From contig NZ_SRUO01000014.1 in NCBI RefSeq assembly GCF_004791025.1, forward strand, positions 1 to 64,000: a stretch of 64,000 bases of DNA. Direction: 5' to 3'. Below, one piece after another: positions 17,303 through 26,133 of this stretch; the first letter of the stretch is position 1; each line of letters starts with the position of its first letter. A program made the position numbers and the translations under genes. The notes below the pieces were generated by a model. The model was given only the letters and a program-made list of their open reading frames with translations, was not told where the DNA came from and did not search any database. This stretch comes from Mesorhizobium sp. M4B.F.Ca.ET.203.01.1.1. Its GTDB lineage: Bacteria; Pseudomonadota; Alphaproteobacteria; Rhizobiales; Rhizobiaceae.

Positions 17303-19147
17303 TCAGCCCTGCCGGCTGCCGACGGCTTCCTCATATTTCTTGCGCGCGACGTTGACTTCGCGTCGCGCGGAGACTTCCGGCACGGCGACGTCCCACCAGT
17401 GGCCGCCGGCCTCGGTCGACACCAGCGGATCGGTGTCGATGACCAGCACGGTGGTCTTGCTGTTGGCCTTGGCCCTGGCGAGCGCCGTCTCCAGCTCGGC
17501 GATCGAGGCCACCTTCTCGGCCGTCGCGCCGAGGCTTGCCGCATGGGCGGCGAAGTCGACATCGGGCATCACCTCGTGGCGGGAGTCCTTCAGGAGATTG
17601 TTGAAGTTGGCGCCGCCGGTCGCCATCTGCAGCCGGTTGATGCAGCCATAGCCACGGTTGTCGAGCAGCACGATGGTGAGTTTCAGCCCCAGCATCACCG
17701 ATGTGGCGATCTCGGAATTGAGCATCAGGTAGGAGCCGTCGCCGACCATGACGACGACCTCCTGATCGGGCTTCGCCATCTTGACCCCGAGACCCCCGGC
17801 GATCTCGTAACCCATGGTCGAGAAGCCGTATTCGGCATGATAGGAGCCAGGCGCGCCGGCCTGCCAGAGCTTGTGCAATTCGCCGGGCAGACCGCCGGCG
17901 GCATGCAGCAAGGTGACGCCCGAGCCCATGGCGCGCTGCACGGCGCCGATCACCTGCGCGTCGGATGGATAGGCGGCATTGGTCGAGGCCGTGACCTTGG
18001 CGGCGGCAGCCTGCCACTCCGTCTTGCCCTTTAGCGCATTGTCGGTCCAGGCGGACGGCCCCTTCCAGCCCTTCAAGGCAGCGGACAGTTCCGCCAGCCC
18101 TTCGGCCGCGTCGGCGACCAGCGGCAGCGCCCAGTGCTTGCCGGCATCGAAACCTTGGGTGTTCAGCCCGATGATGGTGCGGCCGGCATTCTTGAACAGC
18201 GCCCATGAGCCGGTGGTGAAATCCTGCAGCCTGGTGCCGACGGCAAGCACGACATCGGCCTCCTCGGCCAGCCGGTTGGCGGCGGACGTGCCGGTGACGC
18301 CGACCGCAGCCATGTTGAGCGGATGGTCATCGGGGAGCGAAGACTTGCCGCCCTGCGTCTCGCAGACGGGAATGCCGGCGCCCTGCACAAGCTTGGCCAG
18401 TTCGCCCGAAGCCTGCGAATAGAGGACGCCGCCGCCGGCGATCACTAGCGGCCTTTTGGCGCCCTTCAGCGCCGCGACGGCGGCCGCCAGTTCGTTGCGG
18501 TCGGGACGAACCCGGCGCGGCATCCAGAGGCGCTCGGCAAACAGGCTTTCGGGATAATCATAAGCCTCGGCCTGCACGTCCTGGCAGAGCGACAGCGTGA
18601 CCGGGCCGCATTCTGCCGGATCGGTCAGCACCTGCATGGCGCGGTTGAGCGCCGGGATGACCTGCTCCGGCCGCGTGATGCGGTCGAAATATCGCGACAC
18701 GGCGCGAAAGCAGTCGTTGACGCTCGCGGTGCCGTCGGAAAAATCCTCGGCCTGCTGCAGCACCGGATCGGGCAAGCGGTTGGCGAACACATCGCCCGGC
18801 AAAAACAGGACAGGCAACCGGTTTACGTGTGCCAGGGCTGCCGCCGTCACCATGTTGAGCGCGCCCGGTCCGATCGAGCTGGTCGCCGCCATGAAGCGGC
18901 GGCGGAAATTGGCCTTGGCATAGGCAATTGCCGCATGCGCCATCGCCTGCTCATTATGGGCGCGGAAGGTCGGCAATTCGTCGCGCACCTGGTAGAGCGC
19001 CTCGCCGATGCCGGCGACATTGCCATGGCCGAAGATCGCCCAGACGCCGCCGAAGATCGGCACTCGTCTGCCGTCGATCTCAGTCATCTGGCGCGACAGG
19101 AAGCGGGTCACAGCCTGCGCCATGGTCAGGCGTACGGTCTTCGTCAT
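17303..19147 (-). CDS. iolD: 3D-trihydroxycyclohexane-1,2-dione acylhydrolase
   Basis: A 614-residue thiamine-diphosphate enzyme that opens the inositol-derived ring to 5-deoxyglucuronate. The C-terminal TPP motif begins GDGSYLMLNSEIATS and the following NRGYGCINRLQ completes it. The N-terminal domain has SSIGPGALNMVTAAALAHVN. Its length matches the family. GGAGGAG precedes the ATG. It lies 24 bases downstream of iolC. Confidence 0.95.
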   Translation of the reverse strand: MTKTVRLTMAQAVTRFLSRQMTEIDGRRVPIFGGVWAIFGHGNVAGIGEALYQVRDELPTFRAHNEQAMAHAAIAYAKANFRRRFMAATSSIGPGALNMVTAAALAHVNRLPVLFLPGDVFANRLPDPVLQQAEDFSDGTASVNDCFRAVSRYFDRITRPEQVIPALNRAMQVLTDPAECGPVTLSLCQDVQAEAYDYPESLFAERLWMPRRVRPDRNELAAAVAALKGAKRPLVIAGGGVLYSQASGELAKLVQGAGIPVCETQGGKSSLPDDHPLNMAAVGVTGTSAANRLAEEADVVLAVGTRLQDFTTGSWALFKNAGRTIIGLNTQGFDAGKHWALPLVADAAEGLAELSAALKGWKGPSAWTDNALKGKTEWQAAAAKVTASTNAAYPSDAQVIGAVQRAMGSGVTLLHAAGGLPGELHKLWQAGAPGSYHAEYGFSTMGYEIAGGLGVKMAKPDQEVVVMVGDGSYLMLNSEIATSVMLGLKLTIVLLDNRGYGCINRLQMATGGANFNNLLKDSRHEVMPDVDFAAHAASLGATAEKVASIAELETALARAKANSKTTVLVIDTDPLVSTEAGGHWWDVAVPEVSARREVNVARKKYEEAVGSRQG

Positions 19148-19171
19148 GTCGTCTCCTCCGGCTTCCGTCTG

Positions 19172-21100
19172 TTATGCCGCCTTGCGGCCGCGCGCGGCAA
19201 GCCATGCCTCGGTCAGTTGCTCGAAGCGCGACGCCATGTCGGCGACCGCCTCTTCATCCGACATCCTGCCGGCCAGCCATTGTTCGGCGGCGTTGATGAA
19301 GATGGTGCGACCGACGGCGAAGCCCTTGACGATCGGCGCGTTGCTCGTTGCGGCAAAGGCCGCTTCCAGCTCGTCCTGTGGCGCCTCCAGCCCGAGCAGC
19401 ACGACGCCGCGGCACCATGGGTCGTTCTTGACGATCACCGCCTCGATCTTGGCCCAGGCGCTGGCCGAGGCCTGCGGCTCGAGCTTCCACCAGTCGGGCT
19501 TGATGCCCAGCGCATAGAGTTCCTCCAGCGCGCGCGGGATGGTGGTGTCGTCGAGCTTGCCGTGCTTGCCGGCGATGATCTCGACGAGAAGCTCCCTGCC
19601 CACTTTCCGCGCGGCTTCGAACAGGCTGCGCAGCTTCTGCTGCTGCTCCAGCTTCAGCGCCTCGGGGTCGTCCGGATGATAGAAGCACAGGCATTTGATG
19701 CAGTGCTCGACCGGCCAGTCGATCAGCTGCGAGCCGATGTCCTGCGAGAATTCGAAGCGCAGCGGCCGCGAGCCCGGCAGTTCGACCGGGCGGCCAAGCC
19801 AGGCGAAGGGATGGCGGGCGAATTCGAACATGGCGTCGCGGCCATATTTCTCGTCGAGCAGCATGCCGTAACCGGCGCGGCCGGCGGCGACCCTGGCCGC
19901 CGCCTTGACGGTCAGCACCTTGAAATCCTCGATGCGGGCGGCGTCCGCACCGGTCTTGGCGGCGACGTCCTCGAGCTGGACGCGGTGGTCGCAGGCGAGC
20001 GCCATCAGCGAGGGGATGTCGCGCCGGCGCGTCGTCGCCCAATGGATGTGGTTGATCGCCTCGTCCTTGCGCAGCGCAAGGTGCTTGCTGCCGTGCTTGA
20101 GGAAATACTGCAATTCCTCGAAGGTCGGATATTCCGGCGCGCAGAGCAGGCGCGAGACGGCGAAGGCGCCGCAGGCATTGGCCCAGGTCGCCGCCGTGGC
20201 GAAGCTCTCGCCGCCGAGCCAGCCGCGCAGGAAGCCCGACATGAAGGCATCGCCGGCGCCAAGCACATTGTAGACCTCGATCGGAAAGCCCTTGCCGACA
20301 ACACCGTCCTCGAGGTCGTCGCTGATCGGCCCGTCGTAGACGATGCAGCCCATGGCGCCGCGCTTGAGCACGATGGTGGCGGAGGACAGCGAGCGGATGG
20401 TCTTCAGCGCGCTCAGGCAATCATCGGCGCCCGAGGCGATCATGATCTCCTCTTCGGTGCCGACGATGAGGTCGCAATCGGGCAACACCGTCTTCAGCTG
20501 CGCCGAGACGCGGTCGGATTTGACATAGCGCTCGAAGCCCTCGGCATGGCCGGCAAGGCCCCAGAGGTTCGGGCGGTAGTCGATGTCGAAGACCACCTTG
20601 CCGCCCTTGGCCTTCATGATGCTGATCGCCTTGCGCTGCGCGGCGTCGCTGTTGGGGCGGGAGAAATGCGTGCCGGTGACGACGACCGCGCGGGCCGAGG
20701 CAATGAACGCCTCGTCGATGTCCTCCTCGGCCAGCGCCATGTCGGCGCAGTCGGAGCGGTAAAAAATCATCGGCGAGACGCCTTCGTCCTCGACGGAGAG
20801 CAGCACCAGCGCGGTCAGCCGCTCCTTGTCGGTCTTCAGGCCATCGACCGAGACGCCCTCGCGCTTCAGCTGCTCGCGGATGAACCGACCCATCTGCTCG
20901 TCGCCGACGCGGGTGAGCAGCGCCGAACGCAGGCCAAGCCTTGCCGTGCCGACGGAGATGTTGGCCGGGCAGCCGCCTACCGATTTGGCGAAGGAGGTGA
21001 TGTCCTCCAGCCGCGAGCCGATCTGCTGGCCATAGAGATCGACCGAAGCGCGGCCGATGGTGATGACGTCGAGCGGTTTCGCTTCCACGGCTTCGCCCAT
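19172..21100 (-). CDS. iolC: 5-dehydro-2-deoxygluconokinase fused to a DUF2090 domain
   Basis: A 642-residue fusion. Residues 1 to about 330 form a PfkB sugar kinase with GGCPANISVGTARLG near the start and the phosphate-binding NVLGAGDAFMSGFL. Residues from about 350 onward form a DUF2090 domain related to class I aldolases. The kinase phosphorylates 2-deoxy-5-keto-gluconate; the fused part may act as the next aldolase (IolJ role), which fits the lack of a separate iolJ nearby. GGGAGG precedes the ATG. It heads the iol operon. Confidence 0.93.
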   Translation of the reverse strand: MGEAVEAKPLDVITIGRASVDLYGQQIGSRLEDITSFAKSVGGCPANISVGTARLGLRSALLTRVGDEQMGRFIREQLKREGVSVDGLKTDKERLTALVLLSVEDEGVSPMIFYRSDCADMALAEEDIDEAFIASARAVVVTGTHFSRPNSDAAQRKAISIMKAKGGKVVFDIDYRPNLWGLAGHAEGFERYVKSDRVSAQLKTVLPDCDLIVGTEEEIMIASGADDCLSALKTIRSLSSATIVLKRGAMGCIVYDGPISDDLEDGVVGKGFPIEVYNVLGAGDAFMSGFLRGWLGGESFATAATWANACGAFAVSRLLCAPEYPTFEELQYFLKHGSKHLALRKDEAINHIHWATTRRRDIPSLMALACDHRVQLEDVAAKTGADAARIEDFKVLTVKAAARVAAGRAGYGMLLDEKYGRDAMFEFARHPFAWLGRPVELPGSRPLRFEFSQDIGSQLIDWPVEHCIKCLCFYHPDDPEALKLEQQQKLRSLFEAARKVGRELLVEIIAGKHGKLDDTTIPRALEELYALGIKPDWWKLEPQASASAWAKIEAVIVKNDPWCRGVVLLGLEAPQDELEAAFAATSNAPIVKGFAVGRTIFINAAEQWLAGRMSDEEAVADMASRFEQLTEAWLAARGRKAA

Positions 21101-21212
21101 TCGAACCTCCCATCGGCCTTATTGTGTTGAGCAACCCCATTTTGGGGTACACGCGCGAGCGGCGGCGTGATGCCGGGATTATGAAATAATAATTCCAATC
21201 TGTAGTCAAGAT

Positions 21213-21226
21213 GGAATGAGCATTCC
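21213..21226. promoter_or_regulatory. IolR box upstream of iolC
   Basis: GGAA-TGAGCA-TTCC matches perfectly the GGAA-N6-TTCC motif reported for IolR in Sinorhizobium meliloti. It lies between the iolR stop and the iolC start, where repression of the iolCDEB row would be expected. Confidence 0.75.
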
Positions 21227-21256
21227 CTAGCCGAAAAAGACTGCAGGCCGAGCCGT

Positions 21257-22123
21257 TCAGCCCTTGCGCTTGCGGCCCGTGTCGCGCCGCTTCTCGCCGA
21301 CTGCGACGGTCAGCGCCATGGCCAGCGCCATCGTCGCCGACAGTGAGCGGAAGCCGGCGAAATCGGCCTCGGCGACCTCGAACCAGACCTTGGCGAACTG
21401 GGCGAGCGGCGAGAACGAGGAGTCGGTGATGGCGACGATTGGCACGCCCTGCTCGGAGATGGCGCGCGTTTCCTCGATGGTCGCCGGCGCATAGGGCGAA
21501 AACGAGATGGCGATGACGGCATCCCTCGGCGTGGCAAAGCCGACCATCTCGGCATTGAGGCCGGCGGCCGACTCTATCAGCTGGTTACGGATCTTGAGCT
21601 TGCCCAGCGCGTAGGCGATGTAGGAGGCGACCGGATAGGAGCGGCGCTTGGCCAGCACATAGATGGTCTCGGCCTTGGCCAGCAGAGCGATCGCCTCCTC
21701 GAAATGCGGCTCGTTCAGCGTGCGCGAAATGTCGCTCAGCGAGGTGCTGGCGGCGGCGACGAAACCGTCGAAGATCGCCCGGTGGCCGGCGCCTTCCTCG
21801 GCCTTGGCACGGAGCGCGGCCAGACGCTCGTCATACGAGGAATTGCGCTCGCGCAGTCGCTCGCGGAACACAAGCTGCAGGCTGGTGAAGCCGTCGAAGC
21901 CGAGCTGCTGGGCAAAGCGGATCAGGGTCGAGGGCTGGACGCCGGCCGAGGCGGCGATGCTGGCGGCGGTGCCGAAAGCGATGTCGTCGGGATTGTCCAG
22001 CGCATAGGCGGCGATCTGCGCGATGCGCTTGGGCAGGCTGTGGCGCCGCTCCAGGATCGTCGCGCGCAGCGTCTCGAAATCGCGGGGAACCCGTTCGTCC
22101 ATCGTCGCTCCGCCCACGGCCAT
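21257..22123 (-). CDS. iolR: RpiR/MurR-family repressor of inositol genes
   Basis: A 288-residue regulator from the chosen start. The N-terminal HTH_6 domain contains PKRIAQIAAYALDNPDDIAF and ASAGVQPSTLIRFAQQLGF. A C-terminal SIS sugar-phosphate-binding domain follows (IYVLAKRRSYPVASYIAYAL to VAITDSSFSPLAQFA). Its position upstream of iolC fits the RpiR-type IolR of rhizobia, which responds to a phosphorylated inositol catabolite. A GAGAGGGGG stretch precedes the ATG at 22123; in-frame starts at 22177 and at a downstream MDERVP are alternatives. Confidence 0.85.
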   Translation of the reverse strand: MAVGGATMDERVPRDFETLRATILERRHSLPKRIAQIAAYALDNPDDIAFGTAASIAASAGVQPSTLIRFAQQLGFDGFTSLQLVFRERLRERNSSYDERLAALRAKAEEGAGHRAIFDGFVAAASTSLSDISRTLNEPHFEEAIALLAKAETIYVLAKRRSYPVASYIAYALGKLKIRNQLIESAAGLNAEMVGFATPRDAVIAISFSPYAPATIEETRAISEQGVPIVAITDSSFSPLAQFAKVWFEVAEADFAGFRSLSATMALAMALTVAVGEKRRDTGRKRKG

Positions 22124-22189
22124 AATGGTAGTCCCCCTCTCCTGCCTCATCATAGCGGCTTCGCGCAAGAACACCATAAAAAATGATTT

Positions 22190-22203
22190 GGACGTTCCAT
22201 TCC
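22190..22203. promoter_or_regulatory. Imperfect IolR box between iolR and the Gfo/Idh gene
   Basis: GGAC-GTTCCA-TTCC matches GGAA-N6-TTCC at seven of eight fixed positions. An adjacent TTCC-N4-GGAA inverted repeat overlaps it (22200-22211). It lies in the divergent promoter region and could serve autoregulation and the dehydrogenase gene. Confidence 0.45.
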
Positions 22204-22262
22204 GAGCGGAAATGGATTAATTCATCCACACGCTACAGTTCCCCTTCAATGGAGACATCCAA

Positions 22263-23372
22263 ATGGTCGGAGTGGGCCTCATCGGCACGGGTTTCATGGG
22301 CAAGTGCCACGCCATTGCCTGGAGCGCGGTCGGCACCGTCTTCCCCGATGTAGCCAAGCCCAGGCTGGTGCATCTCGGCGAGGTCAATGACGAGCTTGCC
22401 AGGCGCAAGGCGGGTGAGTTCGGCTTCGCCAGGGGTTCCGGCGACTGGCGCGCCGTGGTCAACGATCCGGAGGTCGAGATCGTCTCGCTGACCACGCCCA
22501 ACCAGTTCCATCCGGAAATGGCCATCGCCATCCTCGATGCCGGCAAGCATCTCTGGTGCGAGAAGCCGATGGCGCCGGGCTTCGCGGAAGCCGAGGCGAT
22601 GGCGAAGGCGGCGAAGAAATCCGGCAAGGTGGCGGCGCTCGGCTACAATTACATCCAGAACCCGGCCATCCGCCATATCGGCGCGCTGCTCGAGGAGAAG
22701 ATCATCGGCGAGGTCAACCATCTGCGCATCGAGATGGACGAGGACTTCATGGCCGACCCGGAGGCGGCGTTCTTCTGGAAGCACGAGGCGGCGTCGGGCT
22801 ATGGCGCGCTCGACGATTTCGCCGTGCATCCGCTGTCGCTTATCAAGGTGCTGTTCGGCCGCGTCGGCCGCGTCATGTGCGACATGGCCAAGCCCTATGC
22901 CGACCGCAAGGTTGCATCCGGGGGACGCCGCGCGGTCGAGACCTACGACATCGCCAGCGTGCTGATGCATCTGGAGAACGGCATTGCCGGCACGCTGCTG
23001 GTCAATCGCTCGGCCTGGGGCCGCAAGGGCCGCATCGCCATCCAGATCTTCGGTTCGAAAGGCTCGATCCTCTACGACCAGGAACGGTTCAACGAGTTCC
23101 AGCTCTACCTCACGGCCGATCGACCGACCGAGCAGGGCTACCGCACCATCCTGGTGGCGCCGCATCACAAGCCTTACGACGCCTTCGTGCCGGCGCCCGG
23201 CCACGGCCTCGGCTTCAACGACCTCAAGATCATCGAATGCCACGAGCTCATGCTGCGGCTTGCCGGCAAGCCGGCAAGGATCATCGATTTCGACGAGGGG
23301 CTGGAGATCGAGCGCACCGTGCATGCGATGGCGCGCTCGTTCCAGGAACAGCGCTGGGTGGACGTAAGGTAA
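22263..23372 (+). CDS. Gfo/Idh/MocA-family oxidoreductase
   Basis: A 369-residue NAD(P)-dependent dehydrogenase. The N-terminal Rossmann motif is GLIGTGFMGKCHAIA, followed by the typical EKPMAPGFAEAEAM with the active-site lysine. The C-terminal domain includes WKHEAASGYGALDDFAVHPLS, with the catalytic histidine. It oxidises a sugar or cyclitol. It is divergent from iolR and beside the iol genes, so an inositol isomer or methyl-inositol derivative is a reasonable substrate, but this is inferred. Confidence 0.85.
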   Translation: MVGVGLIGTGFMGKCHAIAWSAVGTVFPDVAKPRLVHLGEVNDELARRKAGEFGFARGSGDWRAVVNDPEVEIVSLTTPNQFHPEMAIAILDAGKHLWCEKPMAPGFAEAEAMAKAAKKSGKVAALGYNYIQNPAIRHIGALLEEKIIGEVNHLRIEMDEDFMADPEAAFFWKHEAASGYGALDDFAVHPLSLIKVLFGRVGRVMCDMAKPYADRKVASGGRRAVETYDIASVLMHLENGIAGTLLVNRSAWGRKGRIAIQIFGSKGSILYDQERFNEFQLYLTADRPTEQGYRTILVAPHHKPYDAFVPAPGHGLGFNDLKIIECHELMLRLAGKPARIIDFDEGLEIERTVHAMARSFQEQRWVDVR

Positions 23373-23403
23373 CAGCCGCTTCCAACGCAAGGCCGGCAAA
23401 GCG

Positions 23404-24105
23404 TCAGGTGGCGGCAGCCGATGCGTTGATCTCCCAGCCGTCCACCCAGACCTGCCGCAGCCGGTCGCCTTCGCCCTTGAACCATAGGCCCGCCAGCCGG
23501 CAGTCCTCGATGCGGTCGCTGCGGAAATTGCGGATAGCCTGGCGAAGCTCGCACCAGGCGACGATGTTGGCGGTTTCGGCGTAGTAGATGAGCGCGACCG
23601 GGCGGATGAGGCGCTTTGTGTCGCGGCCCGCCTCGTCGCGATAGGAAAGGTCGAGCTTCTCCTCGTCGCGGATGGCGCGGCGCACCAAGGCGAGATCGAC
23701 CGCCGAGGCCGAGGGTGCGGCAAAACCCCAGGCATGCAGGGCATTGGCGTCGAGCGCCTGGCGCAAGGGCGGCGGCACCGCACCGGCGATCTTGGCGCCG
23801 ACGCGTTTTGCGGCCTGCTTGAGCTCGTCGTCGCCGGTGCGCTCGAGCAGCGCCAACGACAGCACGATCGCCTCCATCTCCTCGATCGAGAACATCAGCG
23901 GCGGCAGGTCGAAGCCCGGACGCAGGACGTAGCCGATGCCGCGCCCGCCCTCGATCGGCACGCGCATCGCCTGCAGTGCCGCGATGTCGCGATAGATCGA
24001 GCGCACCGTCACTTCCAGCTGTTCGGCAATCATGGCCGCCGTCACCGGCTGCCTGGCCAGCCGCAGGATCTGGATGATCTCGAACAGGCGCGACGCCTTG
24101 CGCAT
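23404..24105 (-). CDS. YafY-type regulator with HTH_11 and WYL domains
   Basis: A 233-residue regulator. The N-terminal HTH has MRKASRLFEIIQILRLARQP and VTVRSIYRDIAALQAMRVP, as in the YafY/DeoR-like group. A WYL ligand-sensing domain occupies the C-terminal half (LDLSYRDEAGRDTKRLIRP, PVALIYYAETANIVAWCELR). An in-frame GTG at 24135 is an alternative start, but homologues usually begin at this methionine. It is divergent from a LysE-type exporter, with a perfect inverted repeat between them. Confidence 0.85.
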   Translation of the reverse strand: MRKASRLFEIIQILRLARQPVTAAMIAEQLEVTVRSIYRDIAALQAMRVPIEGGRGIGYVLRPGFDLPPLMFSIEEMEAIVLSLALLERTGDDELKQAAKRVGAKIAGAVPPPLRQALDANALHAWGFAAPSASAVDLALVRRAIRDEEKLDLSYRDEAGRDTKRLIRPVALIYYAETANIVAWCELRQAIRNFRSDRIEDCRLAGLWFKGEGDRLRQVWVDGWEINASAAAT

Positions 24106-24125
24106 TTCCTCAACGGCTCCGAACG

Positions 24126-24149
24126 CAACTGACACATCCCCGTCAGTTG
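24126..24149. promoter_or_regulatory. Inverted repeat between the WYL regulator and the exporter
   Basis: CAACTGAC (24126-24133) and GTCAGTTG (24142-24149) are perfect 8-base arms with an 8-base spacer. This is a good candidate site for autoregulation and control of the divergent exporter gene. Confidence 0.6.
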
Positions 24150-24231
24150 GGATGATCTATAGGACGGCCTATCCGCTTGAAAATCAACACATTGCTCTGC
24201 GGCGTTTCGGGTGAGGCAACAGACTACTGAC

Positions 24232-24867
24232 ATGGACTACGCGCAAAATCTCTGGCTCTTCTTCATCCTGCTGTTCGGCATCATCGTCGTGCCCGGCATG
24301 GACATGCTGTTCGTGCTGGCCAATGCGCTGACGGGCGGCAGCAACAGAGGTCTCGCCGCGACTGGGGGCATCATGCTGGGCGGCATAGTGCACACGCTGA
24401 ACGGCGCGATCGGCGTCGGCCTGCTCATGCATTTCGTACCGATCCTGTTCACGCCGCTGCTGATCGCCGGCGCCGCCTACATGGCCTATATCGGCATCAC
24501 GCTGATGCGCAGCTCCATCACCATCGGCCAGGACGGGCCTTCCAGCAGCCGTTCCGCCTGGAAGGCGTTTCGCCAGGGGCTGATGACCTGCCTGATCAAC
24601 CCGAAGGCCTACCTCTTCATCCTCGCCGTCTATCCGCAGTTCCTGAAGCCGGATTACGGCCCGATCTGGATGCAGGCGACCGTCATGGGGCTGATGACGA
24701 TCGCCACGCAGGCCGCCATCTATGGCGGGCTCGCGGTTACCGCCGGCAGCAGCCGCGAGCTGCTGGTCGCCAATCCGCGGGCGACCGTCCTTGCCGGTCG
24801 GGCGGCGGGGCTGCTGCTGTTCGCGGTCTCGGTGTTCACCGCCTGGGAAGGTCTGGGGGCGGCGTGA
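24232..24867 (+). CDS. LysE/RhtB-family amino-acid exporter
   Basis: A 211-residue membrane protein with about six helices. The conserved loop VVPGMDMLFVLANALTGGSNRGL near the N-terminus and the central MTCLINPKAYLFILAVYPQF segment identify the LysE/RhtB family. It likely expels an amino acid or homoserine-lactone-like compound. An in-frame GTG at 24211 could extend it by seven residues. Control by the divergent WYL regulator is inferred from the shared inverted repeat. Confidence 0.85.
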   Translation: MDYAQNLWLFFILLFGIIVVPGMDMLFVLANALTGGSNRGLAATGGIMLGGIVHTLNGAIGVGLLMHFVPILFTPLLIAGAAYMAYIGITLMRSSITIGQDGPSSSRSAWKAFRQGLMTCLINPKAYLFILAVYPQFLKPDYGPIWMQATVMGLMTIATQAAIYGGLAVTAGSSRELLVANPRATVLAGRAAGLLLFAVSVFTAWEGLGAA

Positions 24868-24899
24868 GCCTCAAGGGCCCGCGCCGAGTTCCTTCCAGC

Positions 24900-24953
24900 A
24901 CCCGTCTCGGCGCTGCGCGCCGATCCACCTTCTTCCACCGGGGGAGAAGGAAG
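24900..24953. repeat. Degraded palindromic intergenic element
   Basis: The stretch between the exporter and aroG stops contains CCTTCTTCC...GGGGGAGAAGG, an imperfect palindrome like the C-run/G-run elements at 200-218 and 12351. It separates two convergent genes. Confidence 0.45.
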
Positions 24954-26045
24954 TCAGGCCGCGCCCTGCCGGGTCGCCAGCATTTCGCGGCGTGCCGACC
25001 GCCGCCATTCGACCGCGCCGGCAAGGCCGTGCAGCACCGTCTCGGTGGTCGCCCAGTCGATGCAGCCATCGGTGATGCTCTGGCCGTAGGTGAGCGGCTT
25101 GCCGGCCACCACGTCCTGCCGGCCGGCGACGAGATTGCTCTCGATCATGACGCCGATGATGCGCTCGTCGCCCGCTGCCACCTGGCCCGCCACGTCGGCC
25201 GCCACCTTCGGCTGGTTCTCCGGCTTCTTGCTCGAGTTGGCGTGGCTGACGTCGATCATCAGCCGCGGCGCGACCCCGATGCGGCCGAGCTCCGCAGCGG
25301 AGGCGGCGACGCAAGCCGCGTCGTAGTTTGGCTGGATGCCGCCGCGCAGGATGACGTGGCAGTCCTCATTGCCGGTGGTCGCCGCGATCGCGCTGCGGCC
25401 GCCCTTGGTCACCGCCATGAAGTGATGCGGCTGGGCGGCCGACTTCACCGCCTCGGCGGCGATGCGGAGATTGCCGTCGGTGCCGTTCTTGAAGCCGACC
25501 GGGCAGGACAGGCCCGAGGCCAGCTCGCGATGGATCTGGCTCTCGGTGGTACGCGCGCCGATGGCGCCCCAGGCGACGAGGTCGGCGATGTATTGCGGCG
25601 TCGTCATGTCGAGGAACTCGGTCGCCGCCGGCAGGCCGAGATTGTTGACGGCCGACAGCACGTTGCGCGCCATGCGCAGCCCCTTGTCGATGTTGAAGCT
25701 GCCGTCGAGGTCGGGATCGTTGATCAGCCCCTTCCAGCCGACCGTGGTGCGCGGCTTCTCGAAATAGACGCGCATGACGATCTCGAGCCGGTCTGCAAGG
25801 GCCTCGCGCAGCGCCGCCAGACGGCTGGCGTAGTCCATTGCGGCGACCGGATCGTGGATCGAACAGGGGCCGACGATGACCAAAAGCCGGTCGTCGGCGC
25901 CCGTCAGGATCGAATGGATGGCATTGCGTGACGCGGCAACAGTGCGCGTCGCCGTCAGCGTGCGCGGTATCTCGCGCATCACCTCTTCCGGCGTGCTCAG
26001 TTCCTTGAGTTCGGTGACCCGAAGGTCGTCTGTGGTGGTCAACAC
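24954..26045 (-). CDS. aroG: 3-deoxy-7-phosphoheptulonate synthase, class I
   Basis: A 363-residue AroF/G/H-type DAHP synthase, the first enzyme of aromatic amino-acid synthesis, joining phosphoenolpyruvate and erythrose 4-phosphate. Motifs seen are VGPCSIHDPVAAMDYASRL, YFEKPRTTVGWKGLINDP, GARTTESQIHRELASGLS and IMIDVSHANSSKKP with metal and substrate ligands. The GTG start follows AGGAGCAG. A transcription terminator and an aromatic-rich leader peptide lie upstream, so expression is probably attenuated by charged aromatic tRNAs. Confidence 0.93.
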   Translation of the reverse strand: MLTTTDDLRVTELKELSTPEEVMREIPRTLTATRTVAASRNAIHSILTGADDRLLVIVGPCSIHDPVAAMDYASRLAALREALADRLEIVMRVYFEKPRTTVGWKGLINDPDLDGSFNIDKGLRMARNVLSAVNNLGLPAATEFLDMTTPQYIADLVAWGAIGARTTESQIHRELASGLSCPVGFKNGTDGNLRIAAEAVKSAAQPHHFMAVTKGGRSAIAATTGNEDCHVILRGGIQPNYDAACVAASAAELGRIGVAPRLMIDVSHANSSKKPENQPKVAADVAGQVAAGDERIIGVMIESNLVAGRQDVVAGKPLTYGQSITDGCIDWATTETVLHGLAGAVEWRRSARREMLATRQGAA

Positions 26046-26080
26046 GGCTTTCTGCTCCTGGTTAGGAGACCTGCCGGCTG

Positions 26081-26110
26081 AAACAAAAAAGCCGCCAGGT
26101 CTGGCGGCTT
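26081..26110 (-). terminator. Attenuator terminator in the aroG leader
   Basis: Read on the minus strand, AAGCCGCCA (26110-26102) pairs with TGGCGGCTT (26097-26089) around GACC, followed by TTTTTTGTTT. It is a textbook intrinsic terminator placed before aroG rather than after a gene. The 8-mer CTGGCGGC of its 3' arm recurs inside the leader-peptide gene (26163-26156), where it could pair with the 5' arm instead and form an antiterminator. Confidence 0.85.
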
Positions 26111-26133
26111 GTCGGATTTTGATGCTGCAATCT

